From positions 1 to 9,253 of the forward strand of contig JAUUVE010000059.1 in the NCBI GenBank assembly GCA_030589715.1: DNA of 9,253 nt, given 5' to 3'. Below are positions 1 to 6,060 of this stretch, one piece after another. The DNA comes from Desulfobacteraceae bacterium (GTDB taxonomy: Bacteria; Desulfobacterota; DSM-4660; Desulfatiglandales; Desulfatiglandaceae). The position numbers were made by a program, and so were the translations under genes. Under the pieces are notes generated by a model, which saw only the letters and a program-made list of their open reading frames with translations, was not told where the DNA came from and did not search any database. Each line of letters opens with the position of its first letter. Position 1 is the stretch's first letter.

Positions 1-42
1 CCTGAACGTGCCCTTTGCAAAATACTTTACACTTACGCCCAT
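1..42 (-). CDS. Possible N-terminus of an unidentified gene (first 14 codons only)
   Basis: An ATG at 42-40 opens a frame that stays open to the window edge and reads MGVSVKYFAKGTFR. The 'V-K-Y-F-A' run is reminiscent of the first beta strand of MoaD/ThiS-type ubiquitin-fold sulfur carriers. That would be apt beside a molybdoenzyme, but 14 residues cannot establish a family. The upstream GAGTAGG is only a weak ribosome binding site. It could equally be a chance open frame. Confidence 0.2.
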   Translation of the reverse strand, partial: MGVSVKYFAKGTFR

Positions 43-269
43 AATTGCCTACTCTTTTCCACTTTCAAAAGAAGCCGCAAATCGGATAAAGGCAGACAAC
101 GGGCAAAGAGTCATAAGAAGGCGGACTTTCTAGTCGGAGGGATCGCACTCTCGGTGGCCTTCTAGATCCTTCCGCTTTCATATGGGGCAACTTACAACCC
201 GAGTCTGTCAAGCCCCCGCACAGTTCCAAGACAGTCAGGATTCCTGGCTATAGATCCAGTACGCTCAAC

Positions 270-542
270 TTACTGAACCCGTTCCTTTAAAGACTTGCCA
301 GGGGTGAATTTAACAGCCTTGGAAGCCGGGATGTGCATTTTTTCTCCAGTGCTCGGATTCCGGCCTTCCCGGGCTGCCCGATCAACTACTTTAAAACTCC
401 CAAATCCGATGAAAGAGATTGGATCCCCTTTCTCCAGACTAGAAGAAATACCTTCTAAGACCGTGTTAAGTGCATCTCCTGCAGCCTTCTTGGTAATAGT
501 TGCTCTCTCGGAAACCAATGTCACCAGATCTTCCTTGTTCAT
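270..542 (-). CDS. HU/IHF-family DNA-binding protein
   Basis: This is a small histone-like nucleoid protein of 90 residues, the normal length for HU. Such proteins bind as dimers and bend DNA in the nucleoid. The N-terminal helices (MNKEDLVTLVSERATITKKA) are followed by the family signature: GFGSF at about 46-50, then the R-x-x-R-x-G-R-N-P-x-T-G-E arm (about 55-67) with the proline that inserts into the minor groove, and a C-terminal F-x-P-G-K-x-L-K ending. The ATG at 542 has a strong ribosome binding site (AGGAGGAG) just upstream. It lies 66 bases downstream of the LUD gene on the same strand and may be co-transcribed or have its own promoter. Sequence alone does not separate HU from an IHF-like paralogue, so no symbol is given. 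Confidence 0.95.
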   Translation of the reverse strand: MNKEDLVTLVSERATITKKAAGDALNTVLEGISSSLEKGDPISFIGFGSFKVVDRAAREGRNPSTGEKMHIPASKAVKFTPGKSLKERVQ

Positions 543-608
543 TTCTCTCCTCCTTTTGTTAATAGTTCACTGACAATCCTACAAAAGCTCTGTCTCTTAG
601 CTCTTGAT

Positions 609-1253
609 CTAATAACCCAAGTCTTCGCCGACAAGTTTCACGTGAATGCGGTCCTTGATCATGTGGCCTTCGATAATACTCCACATATTGCAGATACGTT
701 GAGGTGATTTACAATCAGCACACAGTCCGGTCTCAACACACGGGTTCTTTAATCCCAAACGAATTGAGTTGACCGGAGCAGAGTAGTGCTTAACCCGGGC
801 CATGGCGGAATCCAAATCGGGCACGATCTTGTTAACGCCGACCACCAGGATGACTTTCTTAGGCCCAAATATCATCGCAGCTACACGGTTGCCCATACCA
901 TCCAGGTTTACCAGCTTGCCATCCAAGGTGATGGCATTGGAACTGGCAATCATCACGTCGGCCGCCATGCCTTGTCGCCTAACCTCCAAAGCTTCTTCAG
1001 GCGACAGTCCAGGTCGGAAGGGATCTATGATTTCGACCTCGGGCAGCTTAGCTATCTCGTCCCAAAGGCCGAGGTCCACCGCCGTCATCGAGCCACAGCG
1101 AAAGACCGTCGCCCCGGCCGGAATCATCTCCACAATTTCACCTTTGGCCTGGGCGGCAGTGGGGGCATAGCTGCCCCCCATTCGGCGCTTCTCCAGTTGC
1201 TTGATAACGTCCTGAGCCACTTTTTCGCTCCAAACCGTTTGATGTGCGTCCAT
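609..1253 (-). CDS. LUD-domain (DUF162) protein, lactate-utilization type
   Basis: This 214-residue protein belongs to the LUD family, related to LutC/YkgG, whose best-known members serve L-lactate oxidation with LutA and LutB. The core signature is clear: 'SSNAITLDGKLVNLDGMGNR' at about 104-123, followed by 'FGPKKVILVVGVNKIV'. Unlike plain LutC, it carries a C-terminal cysteine group (C172, C178, C181, C188 in 'C-V-E-T-G-L-C-A-D-C-K-S-P-Q-R-I-C-N'), which I recall from the stand-alone LUD proteins of anaerobes and which might bind metal. No signal peptide is seen, so it is probably cytoplasmic. The ATG at 1253 follows a good GGAGG site. No lutA or lutB homologue is next to it, so lactate use is a family label rather than a demonstrated role. 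Confidence 0.88.
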   Translation of the reverse strand: MDAHQTVWSEKVAQDVIKQLEKRRMGGSYAPTAAQAKGEIVEMIPAGATVFRCGSMTAVDLGLWDEIAKLPEVEIIDPFRPGLSPEEALEVRRQGMAADVMIASSNAITLDGKLVNLDGMGNRVAAMIFGPKKVILVVGVNKIVPDLDSAMARVKHYSAPVNSIRLGLKNPCVETGLCADCKSPQRICNMWSIIEGHMIKDRIHVKLVGEDLGY

Positions 1254-1330
1254 GCCTTGCCTCCTTCAAAAGTAGGTTTTTCCCAGATGGACCTCAGAAA
1301 TGGCTCCCATCATAAGAGGGGCGAACCATG

Positions 1331-1358
1331 ATTTAATGCTTTTTATCTTTAAAAGCAA
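1331..1358 (-). promoter_or_regulatory. Possible sigma70-type promoter for the LUD gene
   Basis: On the minus strand, TTGCTT (1358-1353) and TTAAAT (1336-1331) are separated by 16 bases in an AT-rich patch about 80 bases upstream of the LUD start. The boxes match the consensus only partly. A 6-bp inverted repeat (GCTTTT/AAAAGC) overlaps the spacer. This is a weak prediction. Confidence 0.2.
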
Positions 1359-1503
1359 GAAGAATTGCATAATTTCATGGGCATCCCCAGAAACTATATG
1401 CTCTGATTGTAAAGCTCAAGGGCCTTTTGCCTATCCATTGCCATTGCCTCTAAGATGATATTCCCCCACCCGCCGCCATCGGTCTCGCTCAGGCGGGGAG
1501 GCT

Positions 1504-1903
1504 TTAGTCGCATCGCAGGGCCTCAATGGGATCAAGACGGGCTGCTTTTCGAGCCGGTAGAAACCAAAAAACACCCCGACCAGGACGGAAAAACCAAAGG
1601 CGAGGATCACCGACTTGACCCCAATGACCGTTGGCCATTCACCCAGGGTGGCAATGGTCATTGCCCCCCAAGACCCAGCACAACGCCAATGATGCCACCG
1701 ATCGGTGAGAGGGTCATCGACTCAATGAGAAACTGGGAGAGGATATCAGAGCCTTCAGCGCCTACGGCCATTCGAAGCCCGATCTTTCGGGTCCTCTCTG
1801 TAACCGAGACGAGCATAATGTTCATAATCCCTATGCCGCCAACGAGCAAGGAGACCGAGGCCACCACGGCAAGCAGCAGGGACATGGCCCGAGATGATTC
1901 GCC
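1504..1903 (-). pseudogene. MacB-type ABC exporter permease, C-terminal remnant (frameshifted)
   Basis: This is the last ~130 codons of a MacB/FtsX-family permease. Visible parts are the second transmembrane segment (MSLLLAVVASVSLLVGG), the highly conserved 'GIGIMNIMLVSVTERTRKIG' and 'RMAVGA' segment, and further membrane helices. A change of frame at the C6 run 1664-1669 is needed to go on into 'MTIATLGEWPTVIGVKS...'. Another near 1554-1557 restores the family ending 'YPARKAARLDPIEALRCD' and a TAA stop at 1506-1504. The ATPase domain, the first membrane helix and the large periplasmic domain are missing. MacB works with MacA and TolC to export macrolides, peptides or lipoproteins, but this copy cannot function. 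If the frame shifts were sequencing errors, the truncation would still stand. Confidence 0.85.
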
Positions 1904-2521
1904 CCGGGCCTGCTGGTTCTCATCCAGGTCAAGGGCTCAATTAGGCGGTTCACCCTTTCCGCGGCTTCGCCAGCCCCTCCGGGGGCGGACGTATTGAGGC
2001 GGGAACCCCCAGAATCCGCACCCGTAGCTGCCTTGCTGCCCGGCGGCCTGAAACGGAGCGCCGCGTTAGGGACCCTTAGCACGTCCACGTGCTCCTCCAC
2101 TACGATCTTGACATTGGCGGTCATCCCCGGAAGTAGCCGGAGATGGGGTTATCGGCAGATACCACCACAGTGTATGTAACAACGTTCTGGAGTGTATGGG
2201 GTGCCTTCCGTATCTGTTCGACCCGGCCGCTGAACTCACGGCCGGGAAAGGCATCCACACTAAAGGTGCCAGCTGACTTACCCCCGTATGGCCGATGTCG
2301 GCCTCATCCACACTTGTTTCCACCTGCATTTTCCGTAACTCCTTGGCGATGGTAAAGAGTGTCGGGGCCTGGAGGCTCGCCGCCACTGTCTGGCCCACGT
2401 CCACATTCCGTTCGATGACCGAACCGTCCACAGGAGACCGTATGATGGTATGTGCAAGATCGATCTTGCTCTGATGGAGGGTCGCGTCTCGTTGCTTCAC
2501 CTGTGTCTGTGCATGTGCCAC
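1904..2521 (-). pseudogene. MacA-type periplasmic adaptor (membrane fusion protein) remnant, truncated and frameshifted
   Basis: This is the remains of a MacA/HlyD-type adaptor. Readable pieces, in order, are the end of the alpha-hairpin and lipoyl half-motif (IIRSPVDGSVIERNVDVG, then QTVAASLQAPTLFTIA), the beta-barrel start (MQVETSVDEADIG), and, after a frame change near 2266, 'TFSVDAFPGREFSGRV' and 'HTLQNVVTYTVVVSADNP'. After another change near 2145-2148 come 'LLPGMTANVKIVVEEHVDVL' and 'RVPNAALRFRPPG'. A third change near 1936-1939 leads into 'ALDLDENQQAR'. The signal peptide, N-terminal lipoyl half and first hairpin helix are absent. The right boundary is the last family-like residue and is approximate. 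Each frame repair needs one extra base, so all lesions look like single-base losses. The remnant runs directly into the MacB remnant. Confidence 0.85.
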
Positions 2522-2829
2522 CTGACGAAAATTAGGGCCAGAGATATAAAGAAAATTAACCTGCGTATCATGATCATTTGACCTATAATAAGTCCTCGGG
2601 GGAGGATCTCAGAAGTCCGACTATGGTCCTAACCGTTGAAGCAATATCATGACCTGAGCTTTCACCCGTACGAATCCTCCAATTCCCATTGAACCAGCAC
2701 AATATCTAAATAGTGGCTGACCGAAAACCTCGATATATGGTTTTCCGGTTTTACTCGTAAATCTTTAACGCACTGAGGTTGCTTTTTTTTTGAATCCCTG
2801 GCCCAGACCTGGCTTACGACTAAATAGCC
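2522..2829. other. AT-rich intergenic stretch without a gene
   Basis: These 308 bases lie between the end of the desaturase-family gene and the truncated start of the MacA remnant. I see no frame with family resemblance and no RNA gene. The contents are a 7-bp hairpin at 2723-2745 and a run of nine T (plus strand) at 2783-2791. It may contain the scar of the deletion that removed the 5' part of the adaptor gene. Confidence 0.6.
2723..2745. repeat. Perfect 7-bp inverted repeat (hairpin)
   Basis: GAAAACC (2723-2729) and GGTTTTC (2739-2745) are perfect inverted arms around a 9-base AT-rich loop. It lies about 85 bases beyond the stop of the desaturase-family gene. It could slow or end transcription of that operon, but no U-tract follows on the minus strand, so it is not a standard intrinsic terminator. 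Confidence 0.4.
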
Positions 2830-3624
2830 CTACCTGATCGGCCTTGTAAAGGGCATTAAAAGTAACCGGTGTAAGTTGAGCTTGTCCGGGTTCTGGTATG
2901 GGCCAACACCGATACGTATCTTGGCCTGATCCACATTCATTAGGAGTGTGCCCAGAAATCGGTCCCAGAGGGAATAGATGGTACCATAATTTGTATCCCT
3001 CTCCCTGATGATTACGGAATGATGAATTCTATGCATGGAGGGGGGTACAAAGAGAAACAGGAATATCTTTTCAAACCATTCGGGTATTTTTAGGCTGCTG
3101 TGGTGAAACTGAGCACACAATACCAGTGCGCTCTCGAAGATCAACACGCCCTGTATGCTGGCACCGAGGAAAAATATGAGGCAAATCTTGATAATGGCCG
3201 AGATGGCCAGTTCGCCGAAATGAAAGCGGGTGGCCGTGGACACATCCATATTTAGATCGCTATGATGTACCCTGTGGAACCGCCATAGAAGCGGCACCTC
3301 ATGGTTCAGGAGATGCCAGACATACAAGACAAAATCCAGGAATGCGACCGTAAGAAGGATCTTGAGCCATGCTGGCGCCTGGATCATATGAAGAACGCCA
3401 AGTTTATGGACTTCTGTATAGGTCGCTGTGCCCAAGATGGCGGCTGAGAAGATCAGCTTAATTAATATAGTGTTAAACAGGGTAAGGGCTAGGTTGTTTA
3501 TCCATCGCTTCAGTTTCGATACCGTAATTTGCCTGTAAGGGACCAGTAGCTCCAGGATCAAGAAAAATAGGATCCCTCCCCAGAATAGCAAGAGCCTAAT
3601 AAAGGATCCTGATAGGTCAAACAT
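2830..3624 (-). CDS. Sterol desaturase / fatty acid hydroxylase-family membrane protein
   Basis: This 264-residue integral-membrane, probably di-iron oxygenase of the fatty acid hydroxylase superfamily shows the histidine clusters that hold the metals: H104-x3-H108 (HLLNH), H117-x2-H120-H121 (HRVHH), H174-H175 (QFHHS) and H198-x2-H201-H202 (HRIHH). The 'R-F-H' at 133-135 is also typical. Hydrophobic segments at about 8-28, 43-66, 88-105 and 140-172 fit a multi-span inner-membrane enzyme. Members hydroxylate or desaturate sterols, fatty acids or carotenoids, or cleave ether lipids. The substrate here cannot be told. The ATG at 3624 follows GGAGAGGG. It starts 30 bases after the upstream selenoprotein gene, so the two are probably co-transcribed. 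An O2-dependent family beside a rubrerythrin-like protein in an apparent anaerobe is notable. Confidence 0.9.
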   Translation of the reverse strand: MFDLSGSFIRLLLFWGGILFFLILELLVPYRQITVSKLKRWINNLALTLFNTILIKLIFSAAILGTATYTEVHKLGVLHMIQAPAWLKILLTVAFLDFVLYVWHLLNHEVPLLWRFHRVHHSDLNMDVSTATRFHFGELAISAIIKICLIFFLGASIQGVLIFESALVLCAQFHHSSLKIPEWFEKIFLFLFVPPSMHRIHHSVIIRERDTNYGTIYSLWDRFLGTLLMNVDQAKIRIGVGPYQNPDKLNLHRLLLMPFTRPIR

Positions 3625-3654
3625 CTTCCCTCTCCACGAGACATTACCCCTGCT

Positions 3655-4497
3655 TCATCCCTGTTGCGGCCCCTTGTCCATAAGATCTCCCAGGGCTCTC
3701 AGGTGGGCCTTTTCCTCTTCTGCTATATCAAACAGGACGGCCTTGCTCTTGTCGTCTTCCGTTCTTTGTGAATATCTCAAATAAAGGTCTAATGCCTGCG
3801 TCTCAAGCATCATGGCCACGCTGATCAGATCCGGTATAGTCTCCATTGCAGCACGATTCCGTTCCAAAAACTCCTCGGTTGTAAAACCTCCCTCCATCGC
3901 ATCTGAGACTATTCGGGCTTCAAATGAATCCCTGTCCGTCACTGAGTTATCAAGAGTGGCATAGAGTTCAAAAAGTCTTTGCTTGTGATTCTCTTCAAAC
4001 CCGGCCAATCTTAAAAAGAGACTTGCCACTTCAGCGTCTTCATTCCTTTCAGCCATTATCTTGTAAAAATCCCCAAGCCCCTCTTCCATGCCATAGGCAA
4101 GCGTAATAATCTCTTCTGGCGTCTCGTCCCCTCTTAATCGTGCCATGCCCATCTCAGCAGGGCCCATTGCAGTGAGACCCTGCCAGGCCATAATGCCCCC
4201 TTTGAGATTGTAGATTTCCTTGAAACCCTTTCCCTCCAAAAGCTGCGCAGCGGCACGGCTACGCCCGCCAACTGCTCAGTAAGTAATAAGAGGTTTTCCT
4301 TGATCCAGTTCCCCTGTACGGTCAGGGAGTTCAGACAAGGGGATGAGTTTGGCCCCCGCGATATGGGCCGTTTCGTACTCCCCAGGCTGACGTACGTCCA
4401 AGAGCGTATAGCTCCCTTCCTTTTGTTGGTTCATGTAGGCCTTGGCCTCGTCGGGCTCCATAGACCTTATTCGCCTCATAAACTGTTTCCATCTCAT
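3655..4497 (-). CDS. Selenocysteine-containing rhodanese fused to a rubrerythrin-like (ferritin-like) domain
   Basis: I read this as a single 280-codon gene with an in-frame TGA at 4278-4276 decoded as selenocysteine (residue 74). The N-terminal part (about 10-107) is a rhodanese domain: 'LLDVRQPGEYETAHIAGAKL', then 'PLITY-U-AVGGRSRAAAQL' and 'IYNLKGGIMAWQG'. The U replaces the catalytic cysteine of the C-x4-R active loop (R79). Rhodaneses carry sulfane sulfur as a persulfide on this residue. The C-terminal part (about 125-275) is a four-helix bundle with the di-iron pattern E139, E168-x2-H171, E232 and E262-x2-H265. Both halves are in one frame, no other lesion is present, and a SECIS-like hairpin follows the TGA. 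The ATG at 4497 lies 5 bases after the ligase stop and follows GAGGTAGGG. The alternative is a cysteine TGC/TGT mutated to a stop, giving a dead rhodanese. As I recall, selenocysteine rhodanese-like proteins are known from bacterial selenoproteome surveys. The Sec machinery genes are not in the window. Confidence 0.85.
4245..4278 (-). promoter_or_regulatory. Candidate bacterial SECIS element directly after the UGA codon
   Basis: After the TGA (4278-4276) and 11 spacer bases, GCGTAGC (4264-4258) pairs with GCTGCGC (4251-4245) to give a 7-bp stem with one G-U pair. The apical loop is CGUGCC (4257-4252). The loop starts 18 bases after the UGA and its second base is G. As I know the bacterial SECIS model, it asks for a 16-37 base distance, a small loop and a G in the first two loop positions. 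All three are met. SelB would bind this hairpin to deliver Sec-tRNA. Confidence 0.7.
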
Positions 4498-4502
4498 TGT
4501 CC

Positions 4503-5852
4503 CTACCTCGCGCCCAATATGGTGGGGTCAGCCCGGTCCTCTCTTATCACTCGTTTGGCCTTTAGCTCGAACCTGGGCAATTCCCCGATCTCTTTAATCT
4601 CCACGTCAGGGGTAACCGTGATCCGGTATTTGGCTGTCTCAATAAAGCGGTTGACGGCCTGTTCCATCCGGTCCCGTGAAATGTCAGGAGCAGCTGGTTC
4701 AACCCTAATCTTGAGGTGCCCACCGCTTCCCATCTTTGGGACGACCAATTGATATTCATTGGCAAATTCTTCCACTTCCCTGACGAGATTTTCTATTGCA
4801 GAGGGGAAGATGTTGACACCTGCGAACTGAAACATATCATCGGAGCGGCCTAAGACGCCACCATCGAGCCGCAAGAATGTCCGGCCGCATTCGCAGACCT
4901 CCTTGTTGAACTGGACCAGGTCTTTCATCCGGTAACGCAAAAGGGGCACACTTTCAGTGCACAGGTTAGAGAGGACCAATTCTCCCACCTCGCCCGGTGC
5001 AACCGGTTTCAGGGTCTCCGGATCGAGACACTCTGCGAGGAACATGGTCTCGATCACATGGGTGCCATTTTGGGCGATACATTCAAAGCCGAAGTTGGAG
5101 ATCTCTGTGGAGCCGATATCGTCATAACATTTGGCGCCCCAAAGACCCTCTATGGCCTTCTTGGTGGAAGGAACATTGGCCCCGGGTTCCCCTGCCGCAA
5201 CCACGATCCGTATTGCCGAATCCTTTAGCGACATACCCATCTTGTTGGCGGTATCCCCCAGATAGAGCAGGTAGGTAGGTGTGCCACAGACAACGGTCGC
5301 CCCCCAGTCGAATACATTTTTCACCCTATCCTGGGAAGATTGGGCGCCACCCGGTACGATCATAACGCCTTCCTGCTCCAGGGCGGCCTGAAAACACCAC
5401 CACGCAATGTAAAGGCCATAGCCAAATGGTACGAAGAGGATATCGGAGGTCTTTATTCCATAGCCGTACATAAAATGCATGAACTGTTCGTAGAAATGGA
5501 CTGTCCAGTCATTCTTATTCAAGAGGACCTTTACGGGAATACCCGTGGTCCCTGTAGTCTGAAATACCCGCACACCCTCTTCAGGCGGAATGCACGGAAA
5601 ATCCCCCCAGGGTGGATGCTGGGCCTGGCTCTCCCGAAGTTCTTCTTTGACGACAAAGGGGACATGCCTTATGTCATCCAGCGTGCGGATGTCTGATGGT
5701 CTTACCCTTGCCTCATCATATTTCCTTCTGAACATGGGGCTGCGGTCATAGAGATACTGCATCCGCTCCCTAAAGCGCTTCAGCTGGAGCTCCTCCAGCC
5801 TTTCCCTTGGAAGGGTCTCCATCTCCTTGTTCCAGTATGTCACTTCTTCCAT
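4503..5852 (-). CDS. PaaK-family AMP-forming acyl-CoA ligase (phenylacetate/aryl-CoA ligase type)
   Basis: This 449-residue adenylate-forming enzyme would activate a carboxylic acid, probably aromatic, to its CoA thioester through an acyl-AMP. The ATP phosphate-binding loop is at about 99-106 (TTGTTGIP) and an adenine-binding segment at about 243-250 (YDDIGSTE). A 'RYRMKDLV' segment lies at 306-313, and 'C-E-C-G-R' (320-324) begins the hinge region before 'GRSDDMFQFAGVNIFPS'. The C-terminal catalytic lysine should be K431 in 'LPRFELKAKR', matching 'LPR-x-x-x-KAKR' of PaaK. Size and order are normal for the family (about 430-450 residues). I chose ATG 5852 because GAGGGG stands 11 bases upstream; an upstream TTG at 5870 lies inside that site. 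It is the first gene of the unit with the selenoprotein and desaturase. The exact acid substrate cannot be read from the sequence. Confidence 0.92.
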   Translation of the reverse strand: MEEVTYWNKEMETLPRERLEELQLKRFRERMQYLYDRSPMFRRKYDEARVRPSDIRTLDDIRHVPFVVKEELRESQAQHPPWGDFPCIPPEEGVRVFQTTGTTGIPVKVLLNKNDWTVHFYEQFMHFMYGYGIKTSDILFVPFGYGLYIAWWCFQAALEQEGVMIVPGGAQSSQDRVKNVFDWGATVVCGTPTYLLYLGDTANKMGMSLKDSAIRIVVAAGEPGANVPSTKKAIEGLWGAKCYDDIGSTEISNFGFECIAQNGTHVIETMFLAECLDPETLKPVAPGEVGELVLSNLCTESVPLLRYRMKDLVQFNKEVCECGRTFLRLDGGVLGRSDDMFQFAGVNIFPSAIENLVREVEEFANEYQLVVPKMGSGGHLKIRVEPAAPDISRDRMEQAVNRFIETAKYRITVTPDVEIKEIGELPRFELKAKRVIREDRADPTILGAR

Positions 5853-6032
5853 ATTGATATTTCCCCTCAAACAGTTCTTTATATGAGTCCACGGTCAGCC
5901 AGTAACCTAAGGCAGGTCGTACTTGTCCAACCCTTCGGTCCATTACGCTCGGGGACATAATTCAATTTGGTTGAGGCGAGTCGCGGGGAACGCACTCGGC
6001 GTGTATTTTAAGACGTGGGCTCCAGCATCAAT

Positions 6033-6053
6033 CCCAATTCCCAATTCCGGAAT
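6033..6053. repeat. Short tandem repeat and palindrome behind the hydroxylase operon
   Basis: CCCAATT occurs twice in tandem (6033-6046) and overlaps a perfect 10-base palindrome, ATTCCGGAAT (6044-6053). It lies 8 bases after the stop of the molybdopterin subunit. It lacks a U-tract and is too short to name as a known repeat family. Confidence 0.4.
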
Positions 6054-6060
6054 CCGAAAT

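Noticed and set aside
786..1331. Plus-strand ORF of 181 codons
   Set aside because: It is antisense to the LUD gene, resembles no family I know, and lacks a convincing ribosome binding site.
1455..1997. Plus-strand ORF of 180 codons
   Set aside because: It lies opposite the MacA/MacB remnant, whose conserved motifs define the true strand. It is proline-rich antisense sequence.
2783..2791. T9 run as an intrinsic terminator
   Set aside because: The U-tract would be on the plus strand, where no gene ends, and no stable hairpin directly precedes it.
3655..4239. Separate ferritin-like protein starting at TTG 4239
   Set aside because: Its first 20 residues are the end of the rhodanese domain, and no ribosome binding site precedes the TTG.
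4276..4497. Free-standing truncated rhodanese of 73 residues
   Set aside because: The frame continues past the TGA with perfect family sequence, and the stop sits on the catalytic residue. A Sec codon explains this better.
5770..5958. Small minus-strand ORF of 62 codons upstream of the ligase
   Set aside because: It overlaps the ligase start in another frame and has low-complexity, family-free sequence.
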